Assembly: GCF_002109385.1 (NCBI RefSeq)
Contig: NZ_CP020814.1
Span: forward strand, 250,001-314,000
Origin: Halalkalibacter krulwichiae
Lineage (GTDB): Bacteria > Bacillota > Bacilli > Bacillales > Bacillaceae_D
DNA length: 64,000 bases
Direction of reading: 5' to 3'
Made by a program: the position numbers and the translations under genes. Position 1 is the first letter of the stretch. Each line of letters begins with the position of its first letter. Shown piece by piece: positions 26,774 to 36,369 of this stretch. The notes beneath the pieces were generated by a model that was given only the letters and a program-made list of their open reading frames with translations, did not search any database and was not told where the DNA came from.

Positions 26774-27930
26774 ATTTATTAAGTCGAGTATTTAGTTATG
26801 AGCTTCCTACAGAAATTGTATTCGGTATTAATTCGATAGAGCAACTATCGCAAAAGGTAAGAGGCTTACAAGGGAATAGAGTGTTAGTCATTACTGATCC
26901 TGGGGTAAAAGATGCTGGAATTTTAGATAAATTGATAAAGCAAATCGATGCTGATATTTCGTTTGATACATTTTGGGACATCGAAAGAGAACCAGATGTG
27001 AAAACAATCCGTAATGCTACTGAAAAAGCAAAAGAGTTTGGTGCTGATTTAATAGTTGGAATTGGTGGAGGTAGTGCACTAGATGCGGCCAAGGCTGTTG
27101 CAATTATGCTTAATAATGATGGTGATATTATTGATTATGCCGGATTAAACAATGTACCTAATCCAAGCGTACCAACAATTTGTATTCCAACAACTTCAGG
27201 AACAGGTAGTGAAGTAACAATTTGGACTGTTATTTCAGATAAAGATAATAATCGAAAGTTTGGTATTGGTGGAAAATCAATTGCTCCCACAATGGCATTG
27301 TGTGATCCTAATTTAACGACATCATTACCAGGCTTAATGACAGCTGCAACAGGTGTAGATGCACTTACACATGCGCTAGAGTCATTTGTAAATAAAGCAA
27401 CTCAACCAATTTCACAAGCATTATCAAGAGAAAGTATGCGATTAATTTTTAAGAGCCTTCGTAAGGCAGTTCATCAAGGAGATAATTTAGAAGCACGTTA
27501 CGATATGTTGTTAGCTAGCACAATTGCAGCGACTGCTTTTAACCCAACACGTTTAGGCCTTGCTCATGCTTTATGTATGCCATTAGGCGCAAAATTTAAA
27601 GTTCCTCACGGAATTGCGAATGCGATTTTGCTTCCGCAAGTCATGGAGTTTAACATAATCGGTAATCCAGAGGCATTTAAAGAAATTGCTGAAATTTTTG
27701 GAGAAAATACAGAAGGCTTATCATTATATGAAGCAGCCGAGTTATCTGTTAAGGCGATTAAAAAATTAAACCAAGATGCAGGTATCCCTGCAGGATTTGC
27801 GGAGTTTGGAGTTACCGAAGAAGATCTTGATTATATTGCTGAAGGTGCAATTGGTAGTGATAATGTTCTTGTTAATCCTCGTAAACCATCTTTAGAAGAT
27901 CTGAAAGAAATCGTTAGGAAATCATTATAA
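26770..27930 (+). CDS. iron-containing (group III) alcohol dehydrogenase
   Basis: The 386-residue protein has the NAD-binding GGGSALDAAKA motif (about 99-109) and the four metal ligands of the family at Asp197, His201, His266 and His280. Relatives act on lactaldehyde/propanediol, butanol, 4-hydroxybutyrate or maleylacetate. It lies between two other dehydrogenases in the TRAP cassette and overlaps the upstream gene by an ATGA junction. It would interconvert an alcohol and an aldehyde of the imported compound. Confidence 0.9.
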   Translation: MNLLSRVFSYELPTEIVFGINSIEQLSQKVRGLQGNRVLVITDPGVKDAGILDKLIKQIDADISFDTFWDIEREPDVKTIRNATEKAKEFGADLIVGIGGGSALDAAKAVAIMLNNDGDIIDYAGLNNVPNPSVPTICIPTTSGTGSEVTIWTVISDKDNNRKFGIGGKSIAPTMALCDPNLTTSLPGLMTAATGVDALTHALESFVNKATQPISQALSRESMRLIFKSLRKAVHQGDNLEARYDMLLASTIAATAFNPTRLGLAHALCMPLGAKFKVPHGIANAILLPQVMEFNIIGNPEAFKEIAEIFGENTEGLSLYEAAELSVKAIKKLNQDAGIPAGFAEFGVTEEDLDYIAEGAIGSDNVLVNPRKPSLEDLKEIVRKSL

Positions 27931-27948
27931 TAAAGGAGCGGATGTAAA

Positions 27949-29412
27949 ATGACAATGATAACAACAGCAGTGTATAAAAACTTTATTAACGGTGAATGGG
28001 TAGAAGGTAGTTCAAAAGAAGTGTATGAAGTGACGAATCCAGCAGACAAAAATGAAGTTGTAGGGAAATTCCCATTGTCTACCGAAGCTGATGTAGATAA
28101 AGCAGTGCAAAGTGCAAATCAAGCATTTGATAGTTGGAGAAAGGTTCCCGCTTCAGAAAGAGCAGCGTATGTATACCGTTTTATAGAATTATTAGATCAG
28201 AACAAAGAACGATTAGCAAATGCTCTATGCAAGGAACAAGGTAAACCGTTACAGGAAGCGTTAACTGAAGCAACTCGTGGAGTTAGTGAAATGCGTTTTG
28301 TCGCAGGTGAAGCGGTTCGTCTGGATGGCACGACATTGCCTAGTGATCGTAGAGGCGTTATTAACATGGCAGTTAGAGTTCCAATTGGAGTTGTTGCTGC
28401 AATTACACCATGGAACTTCCCAGTATTAACACCACTTAGAAAAGTCATTCCTGCACTTGTATGTGGATGTACTGTTGTACTAAAGCCGGCAACTGATACA
28501 CCATTAACTTCTTTAATTATTACAGAATTGCTAGAAGAAGCAGGTCTACCAGCAGGAACAGTTAATTTAGTGATCGGTAGAGGAAGAAAAGTAGGAGATG
28601 CGCTTGTTGGGCATCCATTAGTAAAAGGGGTATCATTTACAGGGTCAACACAAGTAGGACGTAATATTAATGCAACTGCAGCGAAGAATTTTACAAAAGT
28701 TCAATTAGAACTAGGTGGGAATAACCCTGCTGTTGTCGCAGACTACAGTGATTTAGAAGGTGCAACAACACAAATCGTCGGTGGTTGCTACGGTAACGCT
28801 GGACAACGTTGTACAGCAATCGGTCGTGTAATCGTACTTGACAAACATGCTGATGAATTAGAAAAGTTAATTGTTGAAAAGGCTAGTGCTTTAAAAGTTG
28901 GTAATGGGTTAGAATCTGAAACAAAAATTGGGCCAGTGATTAGTGAAAGTGCTCGCCAAACCCTCGTTGATTATATGGAAACGGCTAAAAAAGAGGGGGC
29001 AAACATCGTCTTAGGTGGACGTAGCCTTACAGAAGGCCAGTTTGAGAATGGTTACTATTTTGAACCTACAATTATTTCTGGAGTTACACCAGATATGGTT
29101 GTTGCAAAAGAAGAAATTTTCGGGCCAGTACTTATTATTATTCGAGTATCTTCCTTTGAAGAAGCGATCAAGGTAAGTAATGATACAGAATATGGATTAA
29201 CATCATCTGTTTTCACTGATGACATGAATCTTGCTTATCGATATATGGAAGATGTGGAATCAGGAATGGTTCATATTAACAATGGAACAGTAAGTGAAGG
29301 GCATATGCCATTTGGTGGCGTTAAAAATTCAGGTTTAGGGCCATATTCAATTGGTGGTACAAACAAAGACTTTTATACAGAATTAAAAGTAACTTATATT
29401 CAACATCGTTAA
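27949..29412 (+). CDS. NAD(P)-dependent aldehyde dehydrogenase
   Basis: The 487-residue protein is a complete aldehyde dehydrogenase. Catalytic residues are visible: Asn156 in TPWNFP, Lys179, the general base Glu254 in LELGGNNP, and the nucleophile Cys288 in GNAGQRCTA. It resembles the succinate-semialdehyde and 2,5-dioxovalerate dehydrogenase group more than the acetaldehyde group. A second ATG at 27955 is an alternative start. It probably oxidises the aldehyde made by the preceding alcohol dehydrogenase to an acid. Confidence 0.9.
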   Translation: MTMITTAVYKNFINGEWVEGSSKEVYEVTNPADKNEVVGKFPLSTEADVDKAVQSANQAFDSWRKVPASERAAYVYRFIELLDQNKERLANALCKEQGKPLQEALTEATRGVSEMRFVAGEAVRLDGTTLPSDRRGVINMAVRVPIGVVAAITPWNFPVLTPLRKVIPALVCGCTVVLKPATDTPLTSLIITELLEEAGLPAGTVNLVIGRGRKVGDALVGHPLVKGVSFTGSTQVGRNINATAAKNFTKVQLELGGNNPAVVADYSDLEGATTQIVGGCYGNAGQRCTAIGRVIVLDKHADELEKLIVEKASALKVGNGLESETKIGPVISESARQTLVDYMETAKKEGANIVLGGRSLTEGQFENGYYFEPTIISGVTPDMVVAKEEIFGPVLIIIRVSSFEEAIKVSNDTEYGLTSSVFTDDMNLAYRYMEDVESGMVHINNGTVSEGHMPFGGVKNSGLGPYSIGGTNKDFYTELKVTYIQHR

Positions 29413-29442
29413 TAAGGTTTAAATAATAAAAAATTTTAAATA

Positions 29443-29477
29443 TTTCTAAAACCGGTTTCGGAAACCGGTTTTAGAAA
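29443..29477. promoter_or_regulatory. operator of the island LacI-family regulator (copy 2)
   Basis: Two 17-base arms (TTTCTAAAACCGGTTTC and its exact complement) surround a single G. The core AAAACCGGTTTC-G-GAAACCGGTTTT (29448-29472) matches the operator in front of the regulator gene. It lies 20 bases before the RraA-like start and should control the second half of the cassette. The palindrome has no T-run on the plus strand. Confidence 0.82.
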
Positions 29478-29496
29478 TAAAGGAGAGTAAATACAG

Positions 29497-30174
29497 ATGA
29501 ATAATATTGGTTTTCGTGTTTTACCTTTAGAAAATAGAGTACCAAAACAAATTATTGACGAGTACCGTGAATTTGTAACCCCTCACATTTCTGATAATAT
29601 GAATCGATTAAATAGTGTTGACTCATCAATTCGTCCTATTCATACAGAAGGAAAATTAGTCGGTTCAGCATTTACTGTAAAAACTAGACCAGGAGATAAT
29701 TTACTTGTGCATAAAGCGATTGATATGGCTGAGCCAGGAGATGTTATAGTGGTAGATGCTGGTGGTGACGTTACAAATGCTATTATGGGTGAAATAATGG
29801 TTAGGATTGCGAAAAAGAATGGGATTGAAGGGTTTATTATAAATGGAGCGATTCGTGACTCAAAAGAAATCAAAGAAATGAATTATCCGATGTATGCAAA
29901 AGGTGTGATTCATCGTGGACCGTATAAAGATGGCCCTGGTGAAATTAATGTCCCTATTCAATTAGCAGGCGTGGTCGTTAATCCTGGTGATCTGGTTGTA
30001 GGAGATATGGATGGTATCGTCATTGTTCCTCAAGAGCATACTGAAGCTATAGCAGATAAAGTGCGGGGTACAATGGAAATGGAAAATAAAACGATGGATG
30101 CAATTGAGGATGGAACAGTGGATCGTTCTTGGGTAGATGAAGTATTAAGAAAAAAAGGGTGTGAAGGGGTTTGA
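29497..30174 (+). CDS. RraA-like protein (HMG/CHA aldolase family)
   Basis: The 225-residue protein belongs to the RraA/dimethylmenaquinone-methyltransferase-like fold, whose catabolic members are 4-hydroxy-4-methyl-2-oxoglutarate aldolases and oxaloacetate decarboxylases. Family segments are GSAFTVKTRPGDNL, DVIVVDAGG, GGDVTNAIMGEI, the GFIINGAIRDSKEI loop with the substrate-binding Arg and Asp, and GDLVVGDMDGIVIVP. In this setting it probably cleaves a 2-oxo-4-hydroxyacid into two keto-acids. Its start overlaps no gene; it follows an operator and AAAGGAG. Confidence 0.85.
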   Translation: MNNIGFRVLPLENRVPKQIIDEYREFVTPHISDNMNRLNSVDSSIRPIHTEGKLVGSAFTVKTRPGDNLLVHKAIDMAEPGDVIVVDAGGDVTNAIMGEIMVRIAKKNGIEGFIINGAIRDSKEIKEMNYPMYAKGVIHRGPYKDGPGEINVPIQLAGVVVNPGDLVVGDMDGIVIVPQEHTEAIADKVRGTMEMENKTMDAIEDGTVDRSWVDEVLRKKGCEGV

Positions 30175-31148
30175 AGCCAAAAGTTTATATCACAAGAAAA
30201 ATCCCAAATGAAGCATTAGAAAAAATCAAAGAAACATGTGAAGTCACTATGTGGAATGAAGAGGATCAACCTGTTCCACGTGAAGTATTAAAAAAAGAGA
30301 TCGTTGATGTAGATGGAATATATTGTTTGCTAACAGAATCTATCGATGAAGAGCTCCTAAGCCTAGCAAAAAACTTGAAAGTAATTAGCAATATGGCGGT
30401 TGGTTACAATAACATTGATGTTCAAGCTGCAACAGAAAAAGGTGTGATGGTCACTAATACACCAGGTGTATTAACTGAAACAACAGCGGACCTGACGTTT
30501 GCACTTCTTATGGCAACAGCACGTAGATTAATAGAGTCTTCTGATTATTTGAGAGATGGGAAATGGCAGACATGGTCTCCGATGCAATTAACGGGTCAGG
30601 ATATATATGGTGCTACATTAGGGAATATTGGATTAGGTCGGATTGGTGAAGCTGTAGCAAGAAGAGCAAACGGTTTTGGCATGAATGTACTTTACCACAA
30701 TCGCAGCCGAAAGATAGAAGCGGAACAAGAATTTGATCTAACTTTTGTTGATAAAGAAACACTTTTAAAGGAATCAGACTATGTTGTTGTGTTAACACCG
30801 TATAGTCCGGAGACACACAATTTAATTGATACACTTGAATTAGAATTAATGAAGAATACGGCAGTTCTGATTAATACATCAAGGGGCGGAATTGTCAATG
30901 AGGATGCGTTATATCAGGCTCTGAAGGAAGAGAAAATATGGGCTGCTGGTCTAGATGTATTTGAGGATGAGCCAGTCTCTCTTGATCATCCACTTCTGAC
31001 TTTACCTAATGTTGTAGTGTTACCTCACATTGGTAGTGCTAGTAAGAAAACAAGAACCAAGATGGCTAACATGGCTGCAGAGCATTTACTACACGCTCTA
31101 CAAGGGAAGAAGCCCACCTATCTTGTAAATGAGATAGATATAAATTAA
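30171..31148 (+). CDS. D-2-hydroxyacid dehydrogenase (glyoxylate/hydroxypyruvate reductase type)
   Basis: The 325-residue protein is a D-isomer-specific 2-hydroxyacid dehydrogenase. The NAD(P)-binding GLGRIG motif is at 154-159, and the catalytic triad is Arg238, Glu267 and His286 in LPHIGSASKKTR. The overall sequence is of the glyoxylate/hydroxypyruvate reductase (GyaR/GhrB) kind. It starts at a TTG at 30171 overlapping the preceding stop. With the glycerate kinase two genes downstream it could turn hydroxypyruvate or tartronate semialdehyde-type products into D-glycerate and then 2-phosphoglycerate. Confidence 0.9.
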   Translation: MKPKVYITRKIPNEALEKIKETCEVTMWNEEDQPVPREVLKKEIVDVDGIYCLLTESIDEELLSLAKNLKVISNMAVGYNNIDVQAATEKGVMVTNTPGVLTETTADLTFALLMATARRLIESSDYLRDGKWQTWSPMQLTGQDIYGATLGNIGLGRIGEAVARRANGFGMNVLYHNRSRKIEAEQEFDLTFVDKETLLKESDYVVVLTPYSPETHNLIDTLELELMKNTAVLINTSRGGIVNEDALYQALKEEKIWAAGLDVFEDEPVSLDHPLLTLPNVVVLPHIGSASKKTRTKMANMAAEHLLHALQGKKPTYLVNEIDIN

Positions 31149-31150
31149 AG

Positions 31151-31180
31151 AGAATCAAAGGGTCCCTTTGATTCTTTTTT
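31151..31180 (+). terminator. terminator after the hydroxyacid dehydrogenase
   Basis: GAATCAAAGGG (31152-31162) pairs perfectly with CCCTTTGATTC (31164-31174), and six T follow. Confidence 0.85.
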
Positions 31181-31196
31181 AGAAAGAGGAAGAGTT

Positions 31197-32123
31197 TTGT
31201 CTATATTCCTGCACATTCTATATTCAAATATTTTACCACTGTTTATTTTGGTGGGTATCGGAATCATCTTGCAAAAGAAATATCATTTTGATGTAAAAAT
31301 TTTTTCGAAATTATTATTTAGTATTTATATTCCTGTATTAGTTTTTATAGAGTTATATCGAATTAATATTTCCTTTAGTGTATTAAGTGATATTATCTTA
31401 TTTATTCTAATTTTATATTCCATCTTAACCTTTATCGTGTTTATAAACATTAAAATGAGGAAGATAGAACCAAAGAAAATACCTACTATTTTTAATAGTG
31501 TTTTATTTTATAATAGTGGCAATTATGGCATTCCTCTTATTTTATTGGTTTTTCCGGGTAACTCCTTAGCTTTCTCGACTCAAGTAATTATAGTTTTAGT
31601 TCAAACATTGCTACCCTTTACCTTAGGAATGTTAACGATAAATTCAAAGAAAAAATCTAAACAAGAACTCTGTATAGAACTACTAAACCTCCCTGTTGTT
31701 TATGCCGTACTATTAGGATTAGCTTTCCATTTAACAGGAATTCCATTGCCTCAACCAATTATTCAACCATTAGATTATATAGTAGATGGATTTATTGCAC
31801 TTGCATTACTTACATTAGGCATTCAGCTTGGAAATATAAATTGGAAGTTTAATGTTGGGCAAATTTTTTATGTTAATGGTATGAGGTTAATTCTTTCCCC
31901 TCTAATAGCATTTTTCATTGTATATAGTATGGATTTGTCAGGGGTTGTTGCCCAAGTACTCATTATTTCAAGTGCTGTTCCTACAGCTTTAAACGTTGTT
32001 TTATTAGAAATAGAATATGATAATGAGCCTGAGTTTTCTTCACAAATTGTATTGTCTTCCACGATATTTAGTGTATTTACAATGACCGGAGTTATTTATT
32101 ACGTTCAAGTATTATTTTCTTAA
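31197..32123 (+). CDS. AEC-family transporter
   Basis: The 308-residue membrane protein has about ten hydrophobic helices arranged as two five-helix repeats, as in the auxin efflux carrier/malonate-malate permease (AEC) family. Typical features are the NSGNYGIPL motif (about 102-110) in the first broken helix and SSAVPTALNVVLL near the end. Start is a TTG at 31197 after AAAGAGGAAG. In this context it may export or import a carboxylic acid produced in the pathway. The gene and its neighbours are noticeably AT-rich. Confidence 0.8.
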   Translation: MSIFLHILYSNILPLFILVGIGIILQKKYHFDVKIFSKLLFSIYIPVLVFIELYRINISFSVLSDIILFILILYSILTFIVFINIKMRKIEPKKIPTIFNSVLFYNSGNYGIPLILLVFPGNSLAFSTQVIIVLVQTLLPFTLGMLTINSKKKSKQELCIELLNLPVVYAVLLGLAFHLTGIPLPQPIIQPLDYIVDGFIALALLTLGIQLGNINWKFNVGQIFYVNGMRLILSPLIAFFIVYSMDLSGVVAQVLIISSAVPTALNVVLLEIEYDNEPEFSSQIVLSSTIFSVFTMTGVIYYVQVLFS

Positions 32124-32137
32124 GAAGCTGAAAAATT

Positions 32138-33293
32138 ATGAAAATCATTATTTCTCCAGATTCATATAAAGGGAGTTTGTCAGCTTTTGAAGTCTCAAAG
32201 TGTATTCAATCAGGAATTCAACAAGTTCTTCCTCATGCCCATACGAAGCTTTTACCTTTAGGGGATGGAGGGGAAGGTACTGTTGATGCTCTCGTTAATG
32301 GTACAAATGGTAGCTTTTTAACTGAGGAAGTCCAGGGCCTCTAGGTAATCCTGTTTTAGCAAAGTGGGGGAGGTTAGGAGACGGGAAGACTGCAATTATA
32401 GAAATGGCAGAAGCATCGGGCCTTACACTAATTCAGAAAGATCGTTTAGATCCTCTGAATGCTACTACCTATGGTACAGGAGAGTTGATAAAGTGTGCTC
32501 TTGATGCAGGGTGTAAGAAAATCATTTTAGGCATAGGAGGAAGTGCTACCAACGATGGTGGTGCAGGAATGGCATCAGCTCTGGGAGTTAGGTTTCTTAA
32601 TGCGGATGGAGATGAGCTTGCCCCGGGCGGAGGTTATCTTCAAGAATTAGATAAAATATGTATTGAGCACATAGACAAAAGAATTTATGAAACCGAGATC
32701 ATTGTTGCTAGTGATGTAACTAATCCACTATGCGGTTCAACCGGTGCATCGGCCGTTTTTGGCCCACAAAAAGGAGCAACCCCTGAAATGGTGGAGCACC
32801 TTGATCGATCATTAAGCCATTATGCATCAAAAATAAAGGAGCAGCTATCAATCAGTATTCGAGACTTTCCAGGTTCAGGAGCTGCTGGTGGTTTAGGTGG
32901 GGATTGATTGCTTTTTTACAAGCTAAGCTGAAACCTGGCATTGATATTATTTTAGATTTAATCGATTTTGAAAATGAAGTGAAAAAAGCTGACCTCGTCA
33001 TAACAGGGGAAGGGAAAACAGATATTCAAACAAGCTATGGTAAAGCGCCTATGGGAGTAGGCTTAAGAGCAAAGAAGCATGGTGTTCCAGTCATTTGTAT
33101 TTCAGGCAGTTTGGATCAAGGGCATGAAAATTTAGAAAAGCATGGGATCTGCGCTTTTTTTAGTATCATGGATAAACCCCAGTCATTAGAGGTCGCAATC
33201 GAGAATACTGATCGTTTAATGGAAGAAACTGTAAAAACGTTATGGAATTATATAAGTTATTTGACAGGTAAATATATTCCTTTATTACTCTAA
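32138..33293 (+). CDS. glxK: glycerate kinase (GarK/GlxK family), two apparent frameshifts
   Basis: The three reading-frame pieces (32138-32344, 32404-32907 and 32904-33293) together give one full glycerate kinase. Signs are MKIIISPDSYKGSLSA at the start, LGDGGEGTVDAL, GIGGSATNDGGAGMASALG, FPGSGAAGGLGG and the VITGEGKTD motif. Breaks lie at GGGCC (32336-32340) and GGGG (32896-32899); one added G or C at each restores QGPLGNP and GLGGGLIAF. Enzymes of this family make 2-phosphoglycerate from D-glycerate. The gene sits between the hydroxyacid dehydrogenase and PEP carboxylase, which fits glycerate entering lower glycolysis. The breaks look like homopolymer errors. Confidence 0.82.
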
Positions 33294-33327
33294 TATATAT
33301 AATGTAAAGTGTTTAGGAGGTTAACAG

Positions 33328-36090
33328 GTGATAGTTACAGACAACAGTTCTCTTTTAAGAAATGATGTTAAGAAATTGGGTAATATTCTTGGAGAAATTC
33401 TTGTTCACCATGGTGGTATTGAACTACTAAATACAGTTGAATCAATACGAAATAGAACTAGGAAACTACGTGATAATTTTAATGAAGAACCATATAAACA
33501 ATTAAAAGAAGACATTAAAAGCCTTAAACCTCCAATGCGTCAACAAGTGATTAGAGCATTTTCAATTTATTTTCACCTTGTTAATATTGCCGAACAAAAC
33601 CAACGAATTCGACGCCGGCGTCAGTATCAGCTTCAGGGAGATGATGTGGTTCAACCATTTTCTCTTGAACAAGCCGTATCGAATCTTAAAGAAAATGAAA
33701 TAGCTGAAGATGTTATTCAACGTGTTTTAGGAAATTTATCTCTGGAATTAGTGATTACTGCACATCCGACGGAGGCAACAAAGAGAACCATACTTGAAAC
33801 ACAAAAGCGAATTCTATTAATTTTAAAAGAATTCGATCATGGAGTGTTAACGAGAAAAGAACAAGAAAAATTGGATGAGAGCTTGTTCAATGAGATCACA
33901 TCCTTGTGGCAAACAAATGAATTAAGAGACCGTAAGCCAACAGTTTTGGATGAAGTGAAAAATGGTCTTTATTATTTTGACCAAACCCTATTTGATGTGT
34001 TGCCAGACATCCATCAAGAGTTAGAAAACCAACTTGAAAACCACTACCCAAAAACGAAATGGAGTGTTCCAAATTTCCTGCGTTTTGGTTCATGGATTGG
34101 TGGAGACCGTGATGGAAATCCATTTGTAACGCCTGATGTTTCTTGGGAGACGCTGAAAAAACATAGACAGCTTGTCATTAAAAAGTACGATGAAGCAATT
34201 GTCGATTTAATGAGACGCTTTAGTCAGTCAACGGCACGTGTAGAAGTGAGCGAAGAATTATTTAAGTCCGTAGAAAAAGACGAAAATCTCTATCTTGAAA
34301 AAGGAGAAGCGTGGTCAATCGAGACTGATGTATATCGTCGAAAGTTTAAAGTCATTCTTAAACGTTTACGTGAAGTTGGAAAGACAGACATTGGCTATCA
34401 CTCTTCTGAAGAACTCTATCATGATTTATTACTCGTTAAAAATAGTGCCGCTAAACATCAGCCTGCACAGCACAAGTTAAAAACGCTACACAAAGTCATA
34501 CGTCAAGTGCAGTTGTTTGGGTTTCATTTAGCGTCTTTAGATATTCGAAACCATAGTGGAGAGCATGAATCAGCGATTGCGGAAATTTTAAAAGCAGTCA
34601 ATTTATCAGAAGACTATTTATCTCTATCTGAAAAAGAAAAATTGGATGTTCTTGAACGTGCGCTAGAGGATCCAAGACCATTATTATTGTTTGAGCATGA
34701 CTATTCAACTGAAACGCAAAGTGTCATTGATGTATTTAAAATGATTAAAAAAGCCCACGAAGAATTTGGGCATCGATCAATCGAAGTATACCTTGTAAGT
34801 ATGACCCAATCGGCTAGTGATCTATTAGAAGTTCTCGTTCTTGCTAAGGAAGTAGGGATCTATCGTAAAAATAAGGATGGCAGTGTTGTTAGTAAGTTGA
34901 CGGTGGCCCCTTTACTTGAAACGGTTGATGATTTAGTCGCTGGCCCGAAAATCATGAAGAAATTATTTACGATGGATGTGTATCGGGCTCATCTCGAACA
35001 ACGTGGAAACCATCAGGAAGTCATGCTAGGTTATTCGGATGGAAGTAAGGATGGAGGCACCTTAACGGCGAACTGGAAGCTATACAAAGCTCAGCAAGAA
35101 ATTCACGATATGGCAAAGGAATACAACATTCGCTTGAAGTTTTTCCATGGTCGTGGAGGTTCATTAGGTCGCGGAGGTGGCCCACTGAATCGTAGTATAT
35201 TATCACAGCCTGCGGAAACGTTAGGGGATGGTGTGAAAATTACCGAACAAGGAGAAGTGCTATCTTCACGTTATTTGTTAGAGGATATTGCTTATCGAAG
35301 TCTAGAACAGGCAGCTTCGACTTTGCTAGAAACATCGGCACACGTATCGAAAACATCTGAGGAAAATCACTTTAGGGAAGAAGCATGGGAAGAAGCGATG
35401 GAGGACATTTCAGCACACGCACTTAAAAAATATCAATCTCTCGCTTTTGAAGATCAAGATTTCTTAACCTATTTCAATCAGGTGACGCCTCTAGAAGAAT
35501 TAGCGGACCTTAATATCGGATCGCGCCCTATGAAGCGTAAGGATAGTAATCAATTTGAAAACTTGCGTGCCATTCCCTGGGTGTTTGCATGGACGCAATG
35601 TCGACAGTTAATCCCTGCTTGGTACGCAGCAGGCACTGGACTAAAAGCCTTTGCTTCAAAAAGTGAGGAGAATTTAAAACTTTTACAGAGCATGTACGAG
35701 GAGTGGCCGTTTTTCCATTCAACGATTAATAATCTTCAAATGGCACTCTTGAAAGCTGATTTAACAACGGCTAAGGAGTATGCAAAGTTAGTCGAAGATC
35801 AAAAAAATGGTGAGCGTATTTATCAAAATATTGTTGAGGAATATAATGAAACAAAGGATATTTTGTTAGCCGTTTCAGGTAATGAAAAATTACTGGATCA
35901 CACACCGACGATTCAAGAATCCGTTCATTTACGAAACCCATACGTCGATCCACTAAATTTTTTACAAGTAGAATTGATTAAGAAAATGCGTGATTCAGCG
36001 GACAAGGATGATGAGCTCTTAACTGAAGTGCTATTTGCTATTAACCATAAATGGAATTGCGGCAGGGCTGCGAAATACTGGATGAGTTAG
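33328..36090 (+). CDS. ppc: phosphoenolpyruvate carboxylase, C-terminus out of frame
   Basis: PEP carboxylase fixes bicarbonate onto PEP to give oxaloacetate. The 920-residue product has the catalytic His146 in TAHPTEAT, GGDRDGNPFVT (about 255-265), GYSDGSKDGG and the HGRGGSLGRGGG loop. The GTG start at 33328 follows AGGAGG. The last residues do not read the invariant RNTG end: the frame leaves it after AIN. Removing one C of the CC at 36045-36046 gives NGIAAGLRNTG followed by TGA at 36083-36085. That tail closes the active site in the family, so the gene is either mis-sequenced here or impaired. B. subtilis lacks ppc; here it belongs to the island cassette. Confidence 0.93.
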   Translation: MIVTDNSSLLRNDVKKLGNILGEILVHHGGIELLNTVESIRNRTRKLRDNFNEEPYKQLKEDIKSLKPPMRQQVIRAFSIYFHLVNIAEQNQRIRRRRQYQLQGDDVVQPFSLEQAVSNLKENEIAEDVIQRVLGNLSLELVITAHPTEATKRTILETQKRILLILKEFDHGVLTRKEQEKLDESLFNEITSLWQTNELRDRKPTVLDEVKNGLYYFDQTLFDVLPDIHQELENQLENHYPKTKWSVPNFLRFGSWIGGDRDGNPFVTPDVSWETLKKHRQLVIKKYDEAIVDLMRRFSQSTARVEVSEELFKSVEKDENLYLEKGEAWSIETDVYRRKFKVILKRLREVGKTDIGYHSSEELYHDLLLVKNSAAKHQPAQHKLKTLHKVIRQVQLFGFHLASLDIRNHSGEHESAIAEILKAVNLSEDYLSLSEKEKLDVLERALEDPRPLLLFEHDYSTETQSVIDVFKMIKKAHEEFGHRSIEVYLVSMTQSASDLLEVLVLAKEVGIYRKNKDGSVVSKLTVAPLLETVDDLVAGPKIMKKLFTMDVYRAHLEQRGNHQEVMLGYSDGSKDGGTLTANWKLYKAQQEIHDMAKEYNIRLKFFHGRGGSLGRGGGPLNRSILSQPAETLGDGVKITEQGEVLSSRYLLEDIAYRSLEQAASTLLETSAHVSKTSEENHFREEAWEEAMEDISAHALKKYQSLAFEDQDFLTYFNQVTPLEELADLNIGSRPMKRKDSNQFENLRAIPWVFAWTQCRQLIPAWYAAGTGLKAFASKSEENLKLLQSMYEEWPFFHSTINNLQMALLKADLTTAKEYAKLVEDQKNGERIYQNIVEEYNETKDILLAVSGNEKLLDHTPTIQESVHLRNPYVDPLNFLQVELIKKMRDSADKDDELLTEVLFAINHKWNCGRAAKYWMS

Positions 36091-36099
36091 CGCTGTTTG

Positions 36100-36193
36100 G
36101 CTAACATTTTGCTAACGCAATAAAATGAAAAACAGTAAAATCCCGTTAAAGATATTACAGTAAGAATTTAGCAAAACCTTAATATACCGCACT
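36100..36193 (+). repeat. 94-bp direct repeat, copy A
   Basis: It begins GCTAACATTTTGCTAACGCAAT and is 88% identical (83/94) to copy B at 41262-41355. The copies flank the primase-helicase/AlbA_2 module. The GCTAAC-N5-GCTAAC core resembles the island boundary core, but the five-base spacer is reverse complemented (ATTTT against AAAAT). Confidence 0.85.
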
Positions 36194-36217
36194 TTTTGCA
36201 TACAGCGGGATTAAGAA

Positions 36218-36369
36218 TGGGATATACAAATGATCAATTTAGAATGTTACTTGGATATCTTGACCAACTAAGTGACAAAGTTTAAGTTAATGATGAATCA
36301 TGTTGATGATGATCCATATGGCTACATTTATATACCAATTATTGTAGATGAACATTCTAAAAAGGAAAC
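36218..36369 (+). other. short reading frames after repeat A
   Basis: A 22-codon frame (36218-36286) and the beginning of a 40-odd-codon frame (from about 36292) follow repeat A. Neither has a good ribosome binding site or recognisable family. They could be remnants of element-end genes. Confidence 0.25.

Noticed and set aside
36045..36090. PPC with a genuinely novel C-terminus
   Set aside because: The neighbouring frame encodes the exact family ending, so a one-base error or mutation is far more likely than a new tail.
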